A DNA stretch of 64,000 nucleotides from NCBI RefSeq assembly GCF_000195275.1, contig NC_015385.1, positions 372,001 through 436,000 of the forward strand, read 5' to 3'. The DNA comes from Treponema succinifaciens DSM 2489. GTDB taxonomy: Bacteria; Spirochaetota; Spirochaetia; Treponematales; Treponemataceae. The first letter of the stretch is position 1. Every line of letters starts with the position of its first letter. Shown here piece by piece: positions 44,488 to 52,701 of the stretch. The position numbers were made by a program, and so were the translations under genes. The notes beneath the pieces are model-generated. The model was not told the origin of the DNA and ran no database searches. It saw only the letters and a program-made list of their open reading frames with translations.

Positions 44488-44709
44488 AAAATCACAGTGA
44501 TTTTATTAGAAAATAAAAGTTTTCAGTAAAAATCGCTGTGATTTTCTTTTTAAACAAATATTTTTGATTAAAATCATAATAATTTTGATAGAAAATAAAT
44601 AATTTCAATAAAAATCATAATGATTTTATACAAGAACAAATATTTTTAGTGAAAATCACAATGATTTTAGTAGATAATAAATGTTTTTAGTAAAAATCGT
44701 AATGATTTG
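44488..44709. repeat. Six tandem 41-bp repeats with palindromic cores
   Basis: The core AAAATCA-NNN-TGATTTT begins at 44488, 44529, 44570, 44611, 44652 and 44693, exactly 41 bp apart. The first core is a near-perfect palindrome; later ones carry one to three changes. The linkers are AT-rich and similar (TAGAAAATAAAT, TTTTAGT). No coding frame spans the array. The repeats contain no unique spacers, so this is not CRISPR. Confidence 0.9.
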
Positions 44710-44789
44710 ACTCTTGCATCTTAGTTTTGTTGTTTGAATTTTTAGTTTTAAGACATTTTTTTAGTGCTGCGCTTTGCTTTGTTTTTCTC

Positions 44790-44817
44790 TTGATAAATTC
44801 AGTCAAAATTTTATAAT
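44790..44817 (+). promoter_or_regulatory. Promoter of the beta-barrel gene
   Basis: TTGATA (44790-44795), 16-bp spacer, TATAAT (44812-44817), 10 nt to the ATG at 44828. The leader would be only about 3 nt. Confidence 0.6.
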
Positions 44818-44827
44818 TAGAATTGTA

Positions 44828-45568
44828 ATGAAGAGAATTTTTTTGCTTTTCGGTTTGATTTTCTCCTGCGGATTTTGCTTCGCTTTTCCATGTGTAACGC
44901 AGTTTGTCGAGGCCGGTACAGGTTACATTGCGGCAAAAAATGTGGAGCGTGAATTCAATCCTTTTAACTTTACTTACGGAATTGCGGAAAAAAACGAAAG
45001 TTGCGTGAATTTCTCGCCGAATTTCAAGGTGTTTGCTTCCGTTCAGTTTTCCGACAAGATTTTTGACTTTACAACGCTCGGCAACTATTTTATTCCGCGG
45101 TTAGGGCAAGAGACTGATTCCCAAAAAATCGGCTTCGGTGCGGAGCTTGTCTATCATTTTCAGCGTTACTACGATTTGTATTCTGAGCACGACATTTATC
45201 TTGAGGGCGTTTTCCGCCTTGCGTTGAAGAATCGGCTTCTTTTTCTTGCGAATTTAGGCTCTGGCTTGAAGTTTGCGAGAATTGACGCTGTTGACCGCGA
45301 TTTTCTTTGGGATTTTTCTTTGAGCGGCTCTGTCGCTTTGAATTACTATTTTGACTGTGGCGCGGAAATTTTTGGCTCGATTGTTTCGCATGGGGTTTAC
45401 CGCTATCCGCTTGCGTTCACACCGCTTTATTCTCTTGGATTCGCCTGGAATTTTAGAAACGGACTTAGAGTCTCTTCTGGTTTTGGCTTGCGTCTGCGCG
45501 ACCAGTTTGTTGTGGCTCCTTACATCGACCGCTACGAATGGAATTTAAAAGCGAGGTTTTCATTTTGA
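44828..45568 (+). CDS. Outer-membrane beta-barrel-like protein
   Basis: A 246-residue protein with a signal peptide (MKRIFLLFGLIFSCGFCFA). The rest is made of alternating amphipathic strands with aromatic girdles (KIGFGAELVYHFQRYYDLYS, FSLSGSVALNYYFDCGAEIF) and ends in Phe (LKARFSF), the usual beta-signal for outer-membrane insertion. The function is unknown; small barrels of this type are porins, enzymes or adhesins. A longer in-frame start was rejected because it lies before the promoter. It overlaps the following phosphoesterase by 4 nt. Confidence 0.72.
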   Translation: MKRIFLLFGLIFSCGFCFAFPCVTQFVEAGTGYIAAKNVEREFNPFNFTYGIAEKNESCVNFSPNFKVFASVQFSDKIFDFTTLGNYFIPRLGQETDSQKIGFGAELVYHFQRYYDLYSEHDIYLEGVFRLALKNRLLFLANLGSGLKFARIDAVDRDFLWDFSLSGSVALNYYFDCGAEIFGSIVSHGVYRYPLAFTPLYSLGFAWNFRNGLRVSSGFGLRLRDQFVVAPYIDRYEWNLKARFSF

Positions 45569-46503
45569 GAAGATTTAGAAGACTTTTAACTTTGATTTCA
45601 ATTTTGTTTTTGTTTGCTTTTTCTTCATGCGCGAACTACGGATTTTACCAGCTTTTGTTCGGCGAGGAAGACGTTGATGATCGTTTCAGCGGATTTTCAG
45701 ACTTGAGCGGTGAAACTGTTCTTTCTTCAAGTTTAGGCTTGAACGGAAAATACAGCTTTATCGTTGTTACCGACGTTCACATTGGCGCAAGCGACGTTCG
45801 TTCATCAAAAATGAATGATTTTCTGGACGAGATTTCCTCGCTTTTTGAAAGCATTGACAAGACTAAAATCCCGCGGTTCATAGTAAACCTTGGCGACACT
45901 GCCGACGGTGGACATTTGTCTGAATACAACGACTACAATTCCTATCTTGAAAAAATCAGAAAGCTTGCGGTTGAAAAAAATGTTGTAAGTTCTACGGAAG
46001 CTTTTAAAATTTACACGATTCTTGGAAATCACGACCTTTACAACAATGGCTGGACAGACTGGAAAAAAACGGTTTATCCGTATAAGTCAACGTATTATTT
46101 TTCGCTTTCTTCCGGTGCAGCCGATTATGATTCATTGCCGTTCAGCTTTTATTTTGTGGACACAGGAAACGGTGCGTTCGGAACTGACCAGCTTGACGCC
46201 TTTGAAAAACTTCTGAAATCTGACCCGAATCCGAAAATGATTTTCTCGCATTATCCTTTTTACAGCGACAATGTTCCTTTTATGGCTCTTGAAGACACAA
46301 CCGAGCGCAACTATCTTCTTTCGCTTTTTGCAAAAAATAATGTGAAAGCTCTTTTCGGAGGCCACGTCCATACGGTTTTTGAACACGGATTCGGAAGCTT
46401 CTCGCAGATAAACACTTCCGCGCTTTTCAAGAACGAAGCGTTCCGCCTTGTAACCGTTGACGAAAGTACTTTGAGCGTCTCAACAAAGCTGATTGGGTTT
46501 TAG
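45565..46503 (+). CDS. Metallophosphoesterase lipoprotein
   Basis: A 312-residue calcineurin-like phosphoesterase with all metal motifs: VTDVHIGASD, VNLGDTADGGH, ILGNHDLYNN, IFSHYPFYS, LFGGHVHTVFEHG. The N-terminus has a lipoprotein signal ending LFAFSSCAN, so it is anchored in the envelope. The substrate is unknown (phosphodiester, nucleotide or similar). The TTG at 45565 was chosen because GAGG lies 9 nt upstream and it gives a clean signal; an ATG at 45538 is also in frame. It is coupled to the beta-barrel gene. Confidence 0.85.
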   Translation: MRRFRRLLTLISILFLFAFSSCANYGFYQLLFGEEDVDDRFSGFSDLSGETVLSSSLGLNGKYSFIVVTDVHIGASDVRSSKMNDFLDEISSLFESIDKTKIPRFIVNLGDTADGGHLSEYNDYNSYLEKIRKLAVEKNVVSSTEAFKIYTILGNHDLYNNGWTDWKKTVYPYKSTYYFSLSSGAADYDSLPFSFYFVDTGNGAFGTDQLDAFEKLLKSDPNPKMIFSHYPFYSDNVPFMALEDTTERNYLLSLFAKNNVKALFGGHVHTVFEHGFGSFSQINTSALFKNEAFRLVTVDESTLSVSTKLIGF

Positions 46504-46550
46504 CTTGCGTTGTTTTCCCATATTAGACTAAAACTTAATATTCGGATTGA

Positions 46551-46961
46551 TTAGAATTTAAATGCGCGCTGCTGTTTTAAAAGCGACTTGAGTTTTTTTG
46601 TTTTAAGGCGGTTTTCTTTTGAAGCTATGGTTGGCTTTGTTTTTATTCGCTTTTTGTTGATTTTTACAGCTGAAATGATTTTAGATTCGATGCGTTCCAA
46701 TGCAATTTTTCTGTTTTGCTCTTGAAATCTTGAGGCTTCACAGTCAATGAAAATTTCAAAGTCCTTGTTGATTGAAGATTTCAGTTTGTTTGTTAAAAGC
46801 TCCAGTTCTTTTTCTGAAAGTCCTGAAAGTTTTGCAAGCGGAATTGAAATGTGGACTTTTGTATTTACTTTGTTTACATTCTGTCCTCCTTTTCCGCCGG
46901 AGCGTGCAAATGAAAAAACTGCGTTGTTGCAAATTGAATTATGAAGTTCTTGTTTATCCAT
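46551..46961 (-). CDS. arfB: ArfB-type alternative ribosome-rescue factor
   Basis: A 136-residue member of the release-factor family. The catalytic GGQ lies in FARSGGKGGQNVNKVNTKV, which triggers peptidyl-tRNA hydrolysis. The basic C-terminal tail (KRIKTKPTIASKENRLKTKK, LKSLLKQQR) matches ArfB/YaeJ, where it enters the empty mRNA channel of stalled ribosomes. The codon-recognition domains of true RF1/RF2 are absent. It lies beyond the asd terminator on the same strand and is probably transcribed on its own. Confidence 0.92.
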   Translation of the reverse strand: MDKQELHNSICNNAVFSFARSGGKGGQNVNKVNTKVHISIPLAKLSGLSEKELELLTNKLKSSINKDFEIFIDCEASRFQEQNRKIALERIESKIISAVKINKKRIKTKPTIASKENRLKTKKLKSLLKQQRAFKF

Positions 46962-46991
46962 TGAATTTTTCCATAAAAATATTTCAGCCTG

Positions 46992-47022
46992 AAAAAAAAG
47001 AGCCGCCTGTGTTCAGACAGCT
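46992..47022 (-). terminator. Terminator of the dapA-asd operon
   Basis: On the minus strand, GAGCTGTCTG pairs imperfectly with CAGGCGGCTC (two internal mismatches), followed by T8 (46992-46999). Confidence 0.8.
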
Positions 47023-47046
47023 CCATGTTTTTATTGAAAGTTTTTT

Positions 47047-48141
47047 CTACAGATTGTCAAAAAATCCCTTTGCCTTGAGCAGCTCCGCATTCAGTATTCC
47101 GCCAAGTGCCGCTCCGCGCTTTGTGTTGTGGCTGAGCGAAACAAACTTGATGTCGAACACATTGCATGGGCGAAGCCGTCCGATTACGCAGGCCATTCCT
47201 TTTTCTGTCTCGCGGTCGCGGCGCGGCTGCGGACGGTTTTCCTCGTGGCGCACAACAATCGGATGTTCCGGCGCGCTTGGAAGATTCAGCTCCTGAGGAA
47301 CAGACTTGTACGAAGTCCAGATTTTTTCAATTTCTTCAAGGCTTGGCTTTTTGTCCGCAAATTCAAGCGAAACGCAGGCTGTGTGTCCGTCGATTACAGG
47401 AACGCGCGTGCAAGTAGAAGAAACAACCGGATATTCAGCGTTTACGATTTTTCCGTCCTGGACTTTTCCAAGAATCTTAAGACATTCTTTTTCAGTCTTT
47501 TCTTCCTCGCCGCCGATGAACGGAACGATGTTGTCAATCATGTCAAAAGAAGGAACTCCCGGATAACCGGCTCCGCTAGTTGCCTGCAAAGTTGTTACAA
47601 CCATTCTTTTTACCGGGTAGCCGGCCTGAATCAACGCGTGAATCGGCATCATGTAAGTCTGGAGCGAGCAGTTCGGCTTTACTGCGATAAATCCCTTGTC
47701 CCAGCCGTGGTGCTTTTTCTGCTCCGCAATCACATCAAGGTGAGAGTAGTTGATTTCCGGCACAAGCATCGGAACATCTTCCGTCCAGCGGTTTGCCGAA
47801 GCGTTTGAAACAACCGGAATTCCTTCCGCAGCGTAAGCGGCTTCAAGCGCCTTTATTTCTTCCTTTCCCATTTCAAGGGCGGAAAAAACAAACTGACACT
47901 TTCCAAGAGCTTTTTTCTCGTCGTTTGCATCTTCTACAGTCAAATCCGCGACACCGGCAGGAATATTCTCGCCGATGAGCCAACGGTTCTTCACCGCATC
48001 CTTGTACGCTTTTCCCGCGGAACGCGGACTTGCCGCAACGTAAGTCACCTCAAACCACGGATGATTTTCCAAAAGCTTTATATAACGCTGGCCGACCATT
48101 CCTGTCGCACCCAAGACACCAACTTTAATCTTTGCTGACAT
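47047..48141 (-). CDS. asd: Aspartate-semialdehyde dehydrogenase (archaeal/fungal-type)
   Basis: A 364-residue enzyme that reduces aspartyl phosphate, the branch point to lysine and threonine/methionine. The Rossmann motif is VLGATGMVGQRYIKLL. The catalytic Cys lies in AVKPNCSLQTYMMP and the His in VIDGHTACVSLEF. TTLQATSGAGYPG is also conserved. The sequence style (VGQRYIKLLENHPWFEVT) resembles the archaeal/fungal form more than the E. coli form. GGAGG precedes the ATG. It follows dapA by 49 nt and shares its transcript; thrA lies 3 kb away. Confidence 0.95.
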   Translation of the reverse strand: MSAKIKVGVLGATGMVGQRYIKLLENHPWFEVTYVAASPRSAGKAYKDAVKNRWLIGENIPAGVADLTVEDANDEKKALGKCQFVFSALEMGKEEIKALEAAYAAEGIPVVSNASANRWTEDVPMLVPEINYSHLDVIAEQKKHHGWDKGFIAVKPNCSLQTYMMPIHALIQAGYPVKRMVVTTLQATSGAGYPGVPSFDMIDNIVPFIGGEEEKTEKECLKILGKVQDGKIVNAEYPVVSSTCTRVPVIDGHTACVSLEFADKKPSLEEIEKIWTSYKSVPQELNLPSAPEHPIVVRHEENRPQPRRDRETEKGMACVIGRLRPCNVFDIKFVSLSHNTKRGAALGGILNAELLKAKGFFDNL

Positions 48142-48190
48142 ATTTTTTATTCCTCCAATGGAATCCAGCGATGAATTCCATTTTTATAAT

Positions 48191-49105
48191 CTACAGATTG
48201 CATTCCTTTAATGCATTTTCAATAATCTTCTTCGCAGAATCCGTTACTTCAACAAGCGGAAGGCGGACGCAAGGCTTGCAAAAACCTTTGATGCTCATCG
48301 CATATTTTATGGAAGTCGGATTTCCATCCACAAAGGCGGCCTTAAAGAACGGAAGAAGCCTGTAATGAATTTCTCTTGCTTTGTCAAAGTTTCCTTTAAG
48401 TCCTTCAGTAACCATTTGTGTTACAAGTGCAGGTGCAAGATTTGAAACAACGGAAATAACTCCGTCTCCTCCAGTTGCCATGAGTGGAAGTGTAAGTCCA
48501 TCGTCTCCAGAAAGAACTGCGAAATCCTGTTTCTTTGACTTTATTTTTGCAATCACATCCATCATCTGCGAAATGTTTCCGCTTGCTTCTTTTACGCCTG
48601 CAATGTTCGGAAGCTCCGCAATGCGCTCCATCAAGTCTGTAGGAATATTAAGTCCTGTTCGTCCCTGAATGTTGTAAACAACAATCGGAATTCCTACTTT
48701 TGAGACTGCTTCAAAGTGGCGGAAGATACCTTCTTTTGACGGCTTATTGTAATATGGAGTTACAACAAGCGCCGCGTCTGCTCCAACTTTTTTTGCTCGT
48801 TCGCAATAGAGAATTGCATCTTTTGTGTTGTTTGAACCAGCTCCAAGAATTACTGGAATTTTTTTATCAGAGGTTTTTTCAAATTTGCGGACTTCCTCGA
48901 ATACAATTTCGATAATCTTGTCTTCTTCGCTGCCGGTTTTTTCATCAAGAGTCGGAGTTTCTGCCGTCGTTCCCAGCGGAACCAGACCGTCTATGCCCTG
49001 CTCCAGCTGAAATTTTACATTTTTTCTGAAGCCCTCGTAATCTATTGAACCATCACTGTTCATTGGTGTAATCATTGCTGTAAAAGCACCGCGCAATTTA
49101 ATCAT
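48191..49105 (-). CDS. dapA: 4-Hydroxy-tetrahydrodipicolinate synthase
   Basis: A 304-residue TIM-barrel enzyme that condenses pyruvate with aspartate semialdehyde, the first step of lysine and diaminopimelate synthesis. The catalytic Lys lies in IAGVKEASGN and the Tyr in IVVYNIQGRTGLNIP. GLVPLGTTAETPTLDE and AALVVTPYYNKPSKEGIF are family signatures. The ATG at 49105 was chosen because GGAGG lies just upstream; a longer frame has no ribosome site. It heads the dapA-asd operon, whose leader contains two hairpins. Confidence 0.96.
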   Translation of the reverse strand: MIKLRGAFTAMITPMNSDGSIDYEGFRKNVKFQLEQGIDGLVPLGTTAETPTLDEKTGSEEDKIIEIVFEEVRKFEKTSDKKIPVILGAGSNNTKDAILYCERAKKVGADAALVVTPYYNKPSKEGIFRHFEAVSKVGIPIVVYNIQGRTGLNIPTDLMERIAELPNIAGVKEASGNISQMMDVIAKIKSKKQDFAVLSGDDGLTLPLMATGGDGVISVVSNLAPALVTQMVTEGLKGNFDKAREIHYRLLPFFKAAFVDGNPTSIKYAMSIKGFCKPCVRLPLVEVTDSAKKIIENALKECNL

Positions 49106-49191
49106 AGGGACCTCCAAATATTTTTGTATAATTATTGCATTTTTATAGAAAAAAAGCAACGCAATGAAAATTCTGCCATTGCTTTTTTAAT

Positions 49192-49246
49192 AAAAAAGAC
49201 CGCCCTGAAAAACGAAGTGAATTGCACTTCAATCAGAACGGTCTTT
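49192..49246. terminator. Terminator-like hairpin in the dapA leader region
   Basis: AAAGACCG (49195-49202) pairs with CGGTCTTT (49239-49246), with inner stems CTGA/TCAG and GAAGTG/CACTTC. On the minus strand a T6 run follows. A second hairpin with GCAATG and CATTGC arms and T-runs lies at 49155-49187. Both lie between a possible dapA promoter (49306-49333) and the dapA start. Confidence 0.5.
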
Positions 49247-49334
49247 GTTTTTCAACTTATATGTGAAAAACTATATATTTAATCTCTTCAACTTTATTGA
49301 TTTGAATAATAGAGATGAGAAATATCGCTTCAAA

Positions 49335-49372
49335 TACCATGCAAATGGTAGTTTTATACCTAAAATATGGTA
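49335..49372 (+). promoter_or_regulatory. Two 16-bp inverted repeats, probable LuxR/NarL-type operator
   Basis: TACCATGCAAATGGTA (49335-49350) and TACCTAAAATATGGTA (49357-49372), both TACC-N8-GGTA, start 22 bp apart and end 8 bp before the -35 of the sensor gene. The 7-2-7 geometry fits FixJ/NarL-class DNA-binding proteins such as the one encoded downstream. Confidence 0.55.
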
Positions 49373-49380
49373 AATTTTAT

Positions 49381-49408
49381 TTGATTTTAGAATAACTTGG
49401 GTTATAAT
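49381..49408 (+). promoter_or_regulatory. Leaderless-type promoter for the sensor-LuxR gene
   Basis: TTGATT (49381-49386), 16-bp spacer, TATAAT (49403-49408), 6 nt to the ATG at 49415. Confidence 0.7.
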
Positions 49409-49414
49409 TCAGTT

Positions 49415-51595
49415 ATGAAAAATAAAAAATATCTGCTTTTTTTATCTTTGTTTTTGGTATGCAATTTATTGCCTTTGTGTGCAAAAATAAAAAAATCAGC
49501 AGGAAAAGAAATTCCAATCCAAGTAAAGCAGTTCATTGATAAAACTGCGCAGAAAGACGTTAGTGAACTCGATGACAGTTTGTTTAAGACTGTAAAGAAT
49601 CCCGTAAATCCGGGGTTTTATGATGGAAACCTGTGGATTGAAATAAAGCCTGAAATTTCAGAAATTCAGCATTGCGTTGTAAGCCTTGGAAATGAATATA
49701 TAGATTCCGCGGAATTTTATGAAAGGCGTGGAGGAAAGTTTTTTTACATTGGAAAAATTGGACATAAAATTTCAACAGACGAAATAGAAGTTCCGGACAG
49801 TTTTCAGGCGTTTCCTGTTTTTAGAAATTCAGGATATGACGATGACACTCGCTTTAGGATAAAAATAAAAAATCACAATGGAAATTTTATATATATTAAG
49901 CTTGTTAATGAACTTGATTTTTTTAATTCACGAAGAACTTATTTCGCAAAACTTTACATTATCCTGGGAATAAGCTTTTGTATTTTTTCTTTACTTTTTA
50001 TATATGCGATTGCTGTCCGCCGGCCAATGCCGTTTTTTTTGTCAATGGCGGCTTTGTTTTACATTTTGCTTCATCTTCAGTTAAAAGGAATAGGATCTGT
50101 ATTCTTGTGGAATTTTTTAAATACGTTTTCATTTTCAACAAGGCTTGCGTATTATTTTGAAACTTTTAGTCTGATGTTTTTAATTCTTTCCGCAGATACA
50201 GTTTTAAAAGGAAATTCAAAATTCGTTTATAAAAAAGTTTCTCCAGTTGAAATTCAGCTTATAGTTGTTATATTTGTTGTCCTTTTAACGGTGAAATCTG
50301 ACCAGACAATGCTTTATTCTTATGCCGCGCTTTCTGTAACGACAAAAGTTTTTTTTATTGTTTCAATATTTATGTGTTTCAGGGCGATGCAAAAAAATGC
50401 ACGGATAATACTTTTGCTTTGGATTCCGTATATTTTATTTTCGATGCTGACTCAACTTATAAGGATTTTAAGATTTAAAGACAACAATGTTTTTTTCGAT
50501 TTTATTTGTTCTGATGAATTTTTAATTTCATTTTTGTTTTACTTGATGATTACAATGCCTTCGCTTTTTTTTATAACTTATAAAATCCGCCAGGAATCTC
50601 GTAATTCAAAAGTTGAGCTTGAAAAAATCAAGGCTCAAAATTCTAATCTTCTTGAGCAAAAGAATGTGATTGAGCGTCTTTTGAAAAATATTTTAGTTGA
50701 TTCGGCGCAGACTTTGAGTATGGCTGACATTCTTTCTGCTCAGGTTTTCACTCCGAAAAATACTTGTTACATAGAAAGAATTAAAATCAATTCTGCCAAA
50801 ATCAGCGACACGATTGCGGCTCTTAGAATGTGCAATGATGAAACTGAAATTGAAAATCAGCCGATTCTTCTTGCGGATTTTTTTAAGAGCTGCATTCAGG
50901 CTTCCAAAATTTTTTGTTCGTCCAAGCCAAATGCGATTTCTTGTTCTATGGACATTCAACCTGAAACTGTGATTCTTGCGGACATGAGAGTTGTGGAGCT
51001 TTTCTTTATATCGTTTTTGAATTCTGTAATTGAGGTTTCTGTTCCGAATACAGAAGTTTCAGTTTCGTTGAAAGGCGATGAGGAAAATTTTGTTTTTTCA
51101 GTTTCGAATACAATGGATTCACAGACTATTGAAGAAGCTCTTTCTCGAATAGAGACTGAAAATGAAAGACGTAATTTTACATTTCTTATGCGCATTGCAA
51201 AATTTTACTGCGGAGATTTGTCTGTTTCAAAAAATGACAGCAAGTTTAAATTTTCAGTTGTGTTTGATTTTAAGCGTGTTGAAAATTCAAAAGATTCCAG
51301 CGTGATAATAAACAAAACTAGATTTTCTCCGTCCAAGAAAAAAGAGCAGAAAAATTTGGAAAAGAAAAAGAAAGTTACTTTGATAAAAACTGGCGAAGAA
51401 AAATCAGAGGACTTTATGAAAAAATTATCTTCAAGGGAAAAGCAAATTGCTGAACTTATGATTTCTGGAAAAAGCGACAAGGATATTGCGGAGGAACTTT
51501 TTATAAGTCCTGGAACTGTTGCAAGCCACAACAAAAAGATTTTCAAAAAACTTGAAGTTCACAGCCGTGTTGAGTTGATGAATAAATTGCGTTAA
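49415..51595 (+). CDS. Membrane sensor with degenerate kinase domain and C-terminal LuxR-type DNA-binding domain
   Basis: A 726-residue protein. Signal peptide (YLLFLSLFLVCNLLPLCA), then a periplasmic 7TMR-DISM-like domain (about 30-165; NLWIEIKPEISEIQ), about seven membrane segments (165-390) and a coiled coil (ESRNSKVELEKIKAQNSNLL). A histidine-kinase-like ATPase region follows (VVELFFISFLNSVIEV), with no clear phospho-acceptor His and no G-boxes. A Lys-rich linker leads to a LuxR/GerE helix-turn-helix (LSSREKQIAELMISGKSDKD, IAEELFISPGTVASHNKKIF). This suggests a membrane-tethered regulator that senses an outside signal and binds DNA directly. Confidence 0.82.
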   Translation: MKNKKYLLFLSLFLVCNLLPLCAKIKKSAGKEIPIQVKQFIDKTAQKDVSELDDSLFKTVKNPVNPGFYDGNLWIEIKPEISEIQHCVVSLGNEYIDSAEFYERRGGKFFYIGKIGHKISTDEIEVPDSFQAFPVFRNSGYDDDTRFRIKIKNHNGNFIYIKLVNELDFFNSRRTYFAKLYIILGISFCIFSLLFIYAIAVRRPMPFFLSMAALFYILLHLQLKGIGSVFLWNFLNTFSFSTRLAYYFETFSLMFLILSADTVLKGNSKFVYKKVSPVEIQLIVVIFVVLLTVKSDQTMLYSYAALSVTTKVFFIVSIFMCFRAMQKNARIILLLWIPYILFSMLTQLIRILRFKDNNVFFDFICSDEFLISFLFYLMITMPSLFFITYKIRQESRNSKVELEKIKAQNSNLLEQKNVIERLLKNILVDSAQTLSMADILSAQVFTPKNTCYIERIKINSAKISDTIAALRMCNDETEIENQPILLADFFKSCIQASKIFCSSKPNAISCSMDIQPETVILADMRVVELFFISFLNSVIEVSVPNTEVSVSLKGDEENFVFSVSNTMDSQTIEEALSRIETENERRNFTFLMRIAKFYCGDLSVSKNDSKFKFSVVFDFKRVENSKDSSVIINKTRFSPSKKKEQKNLEKKKKVTLIKTGEEKSEDFMKKLSSREKQIAELMISGKSDKDIAEELFISPGTVASHNKKIFKKLEVHSRVELMNKLR

Positions 51596-51637
51596 AATCT
51601 TTTGAGAATTTTGTTATTTTCTTTTCAAGGAAAAATT

Positions 51638-52699
51638 ATGTCTGGAAATATATTTGGAGAAATTTTTAAAGTTGCAACATTTGGAGAAAGCCACGGTGCA
51701 GGACTTGGCTGTATTATAGACGGATGTCCTGCCGGAATTTCAGTAGACGAAAAATTTCTTCAGCATGAAATGGAACGGAGAAAACCGGGTGCAAAAAGCG
51801 CGGCGGTTACTGCAAGAAAAGAAGACGACCTTGCAGAAATTCTAAGCGGTGTGTTTGAAGGTAAAACAACAGGAACTCCGATAGCTATCTTAATCAGAAA
51901 TTCAAATCAGCATTCATCAGATTATGAAAATATAAAAAATAAATTTCGGCCTGGGCATGCAGATTTTACATATTATAAAAAATACGGCATAAGGGATTAC
52001 AGGGGTGGCGGAAGATCCAGTGGAAGAGAAACCTGTGCGAGGGTTGCCGCTGGAGCATTTGCAAAAATGTTTTTGAAAAGTTTGGGAATCCAGATTTTTG
52101 CATATACAAAAGAAGCTGCGGGAATAAAAAGCGGCAAAGTTGATTTTTCTGAAATTGAACAGAATGCAATGCGGGCTGCTGATAAAGACGCTGCTGCTTT
52201 AATGCAAAAAAAAGTTGAGGAGTTTAAACAGAAAAAAAATTCTTGCGGCGGAATTGTTGAGTGCGTTGTAAAAGGTTTGGCGGCCGGGTTTGGCGAGCCG
52301 GTTTTTGACAAGTTGGATGCGGTTTTGTCCCATGCGGTTTTGTCGATTGGCGCAATAAAAGGGATTGAATTTGGAAGTGGATTCGGTTGTGCTGATTCAA
52401 ACGGACTTGAAAACAACGATTTTATGGGAAGCGGATTTTCATTTGAAACAAATAATGCCGGCGGAATTCTCGGAGGAATTTCCCGAGGCGATGATATAAT
52501 TTTTAGAGTTGCCGTAAAGCCTGTTCCAAGCATTTATCTTTCTCAGGAAACTGTTGATGTAAACGGAAATGAATGTGATATTTTAATTGAGGGAAGACAC
52601 GATGTTTGTCTTTGCCCAAGAATTGTTCCTGTTGTGGAAGCCATGACCGCAATCACTTTGGCAGATATGGTTTTAAGGAATAGGAGCAGCAGAGTTTAG
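51638..52699 (+). CDS. aroC: Chorismate synthase
   Basis: A 353-residue FMN-dependent enzyme that makes chorismate, the last common step of aromatic synthesis. Signatures: ATFGESHGAGLGCIIDGCPA, RPGHADFTYYKKYGIRDYRG (cited in two halves: RPGHADFTYYKKY, GIRDYRGGGRSSGRE), and GGILGGISRGDDI. The ATG at 51638 has AAGGA 7 nt upstream; a longer frame lacks one. It follows the sensor gene by 42 nt and precedes dacA by 2 nt. It completes the pathway entered by the aroF-pheA fusion. Confidence 0.97.
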   Translation: MSGNIFGEIFKVATFGESHGAGLGCIIDGCPAGISVDEKFLQHEMERRKPGAKSAAVTARKEDDLAEILSGVFEGKTTGTPIAILIRNSNQHSSDYENIKNKFRPGHADFTYYKKYGIRDYRGGGRSSGRETCARVAAGAFAKMFLKSLGIQIFAYTKEAAGIKSGKVDFSEIEQNAMRAADKDAAALMQKKVEEFKQKKNSCGGIVECVVKGLAAGFGEPVFDKLDAVLSHAVLSIGAIKGIEFGSGFGCADSNGLENNDFMGSGFSFETNNAGGILGGISRGDDIIFRVAVKPVPSIYLSQETVDVNGNECDILIEGRHDVCLCPRIVPVVEAMTAITLADMVLRNRSSRV

Positions 52700-52701
52700 C
52701 A

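Noticed and set aside
44488-44709. CRISPR array
   Set aside because: The 41-bp units are contiguous and their linkers are similar to each other; there are no unique spacers and no cas genes.
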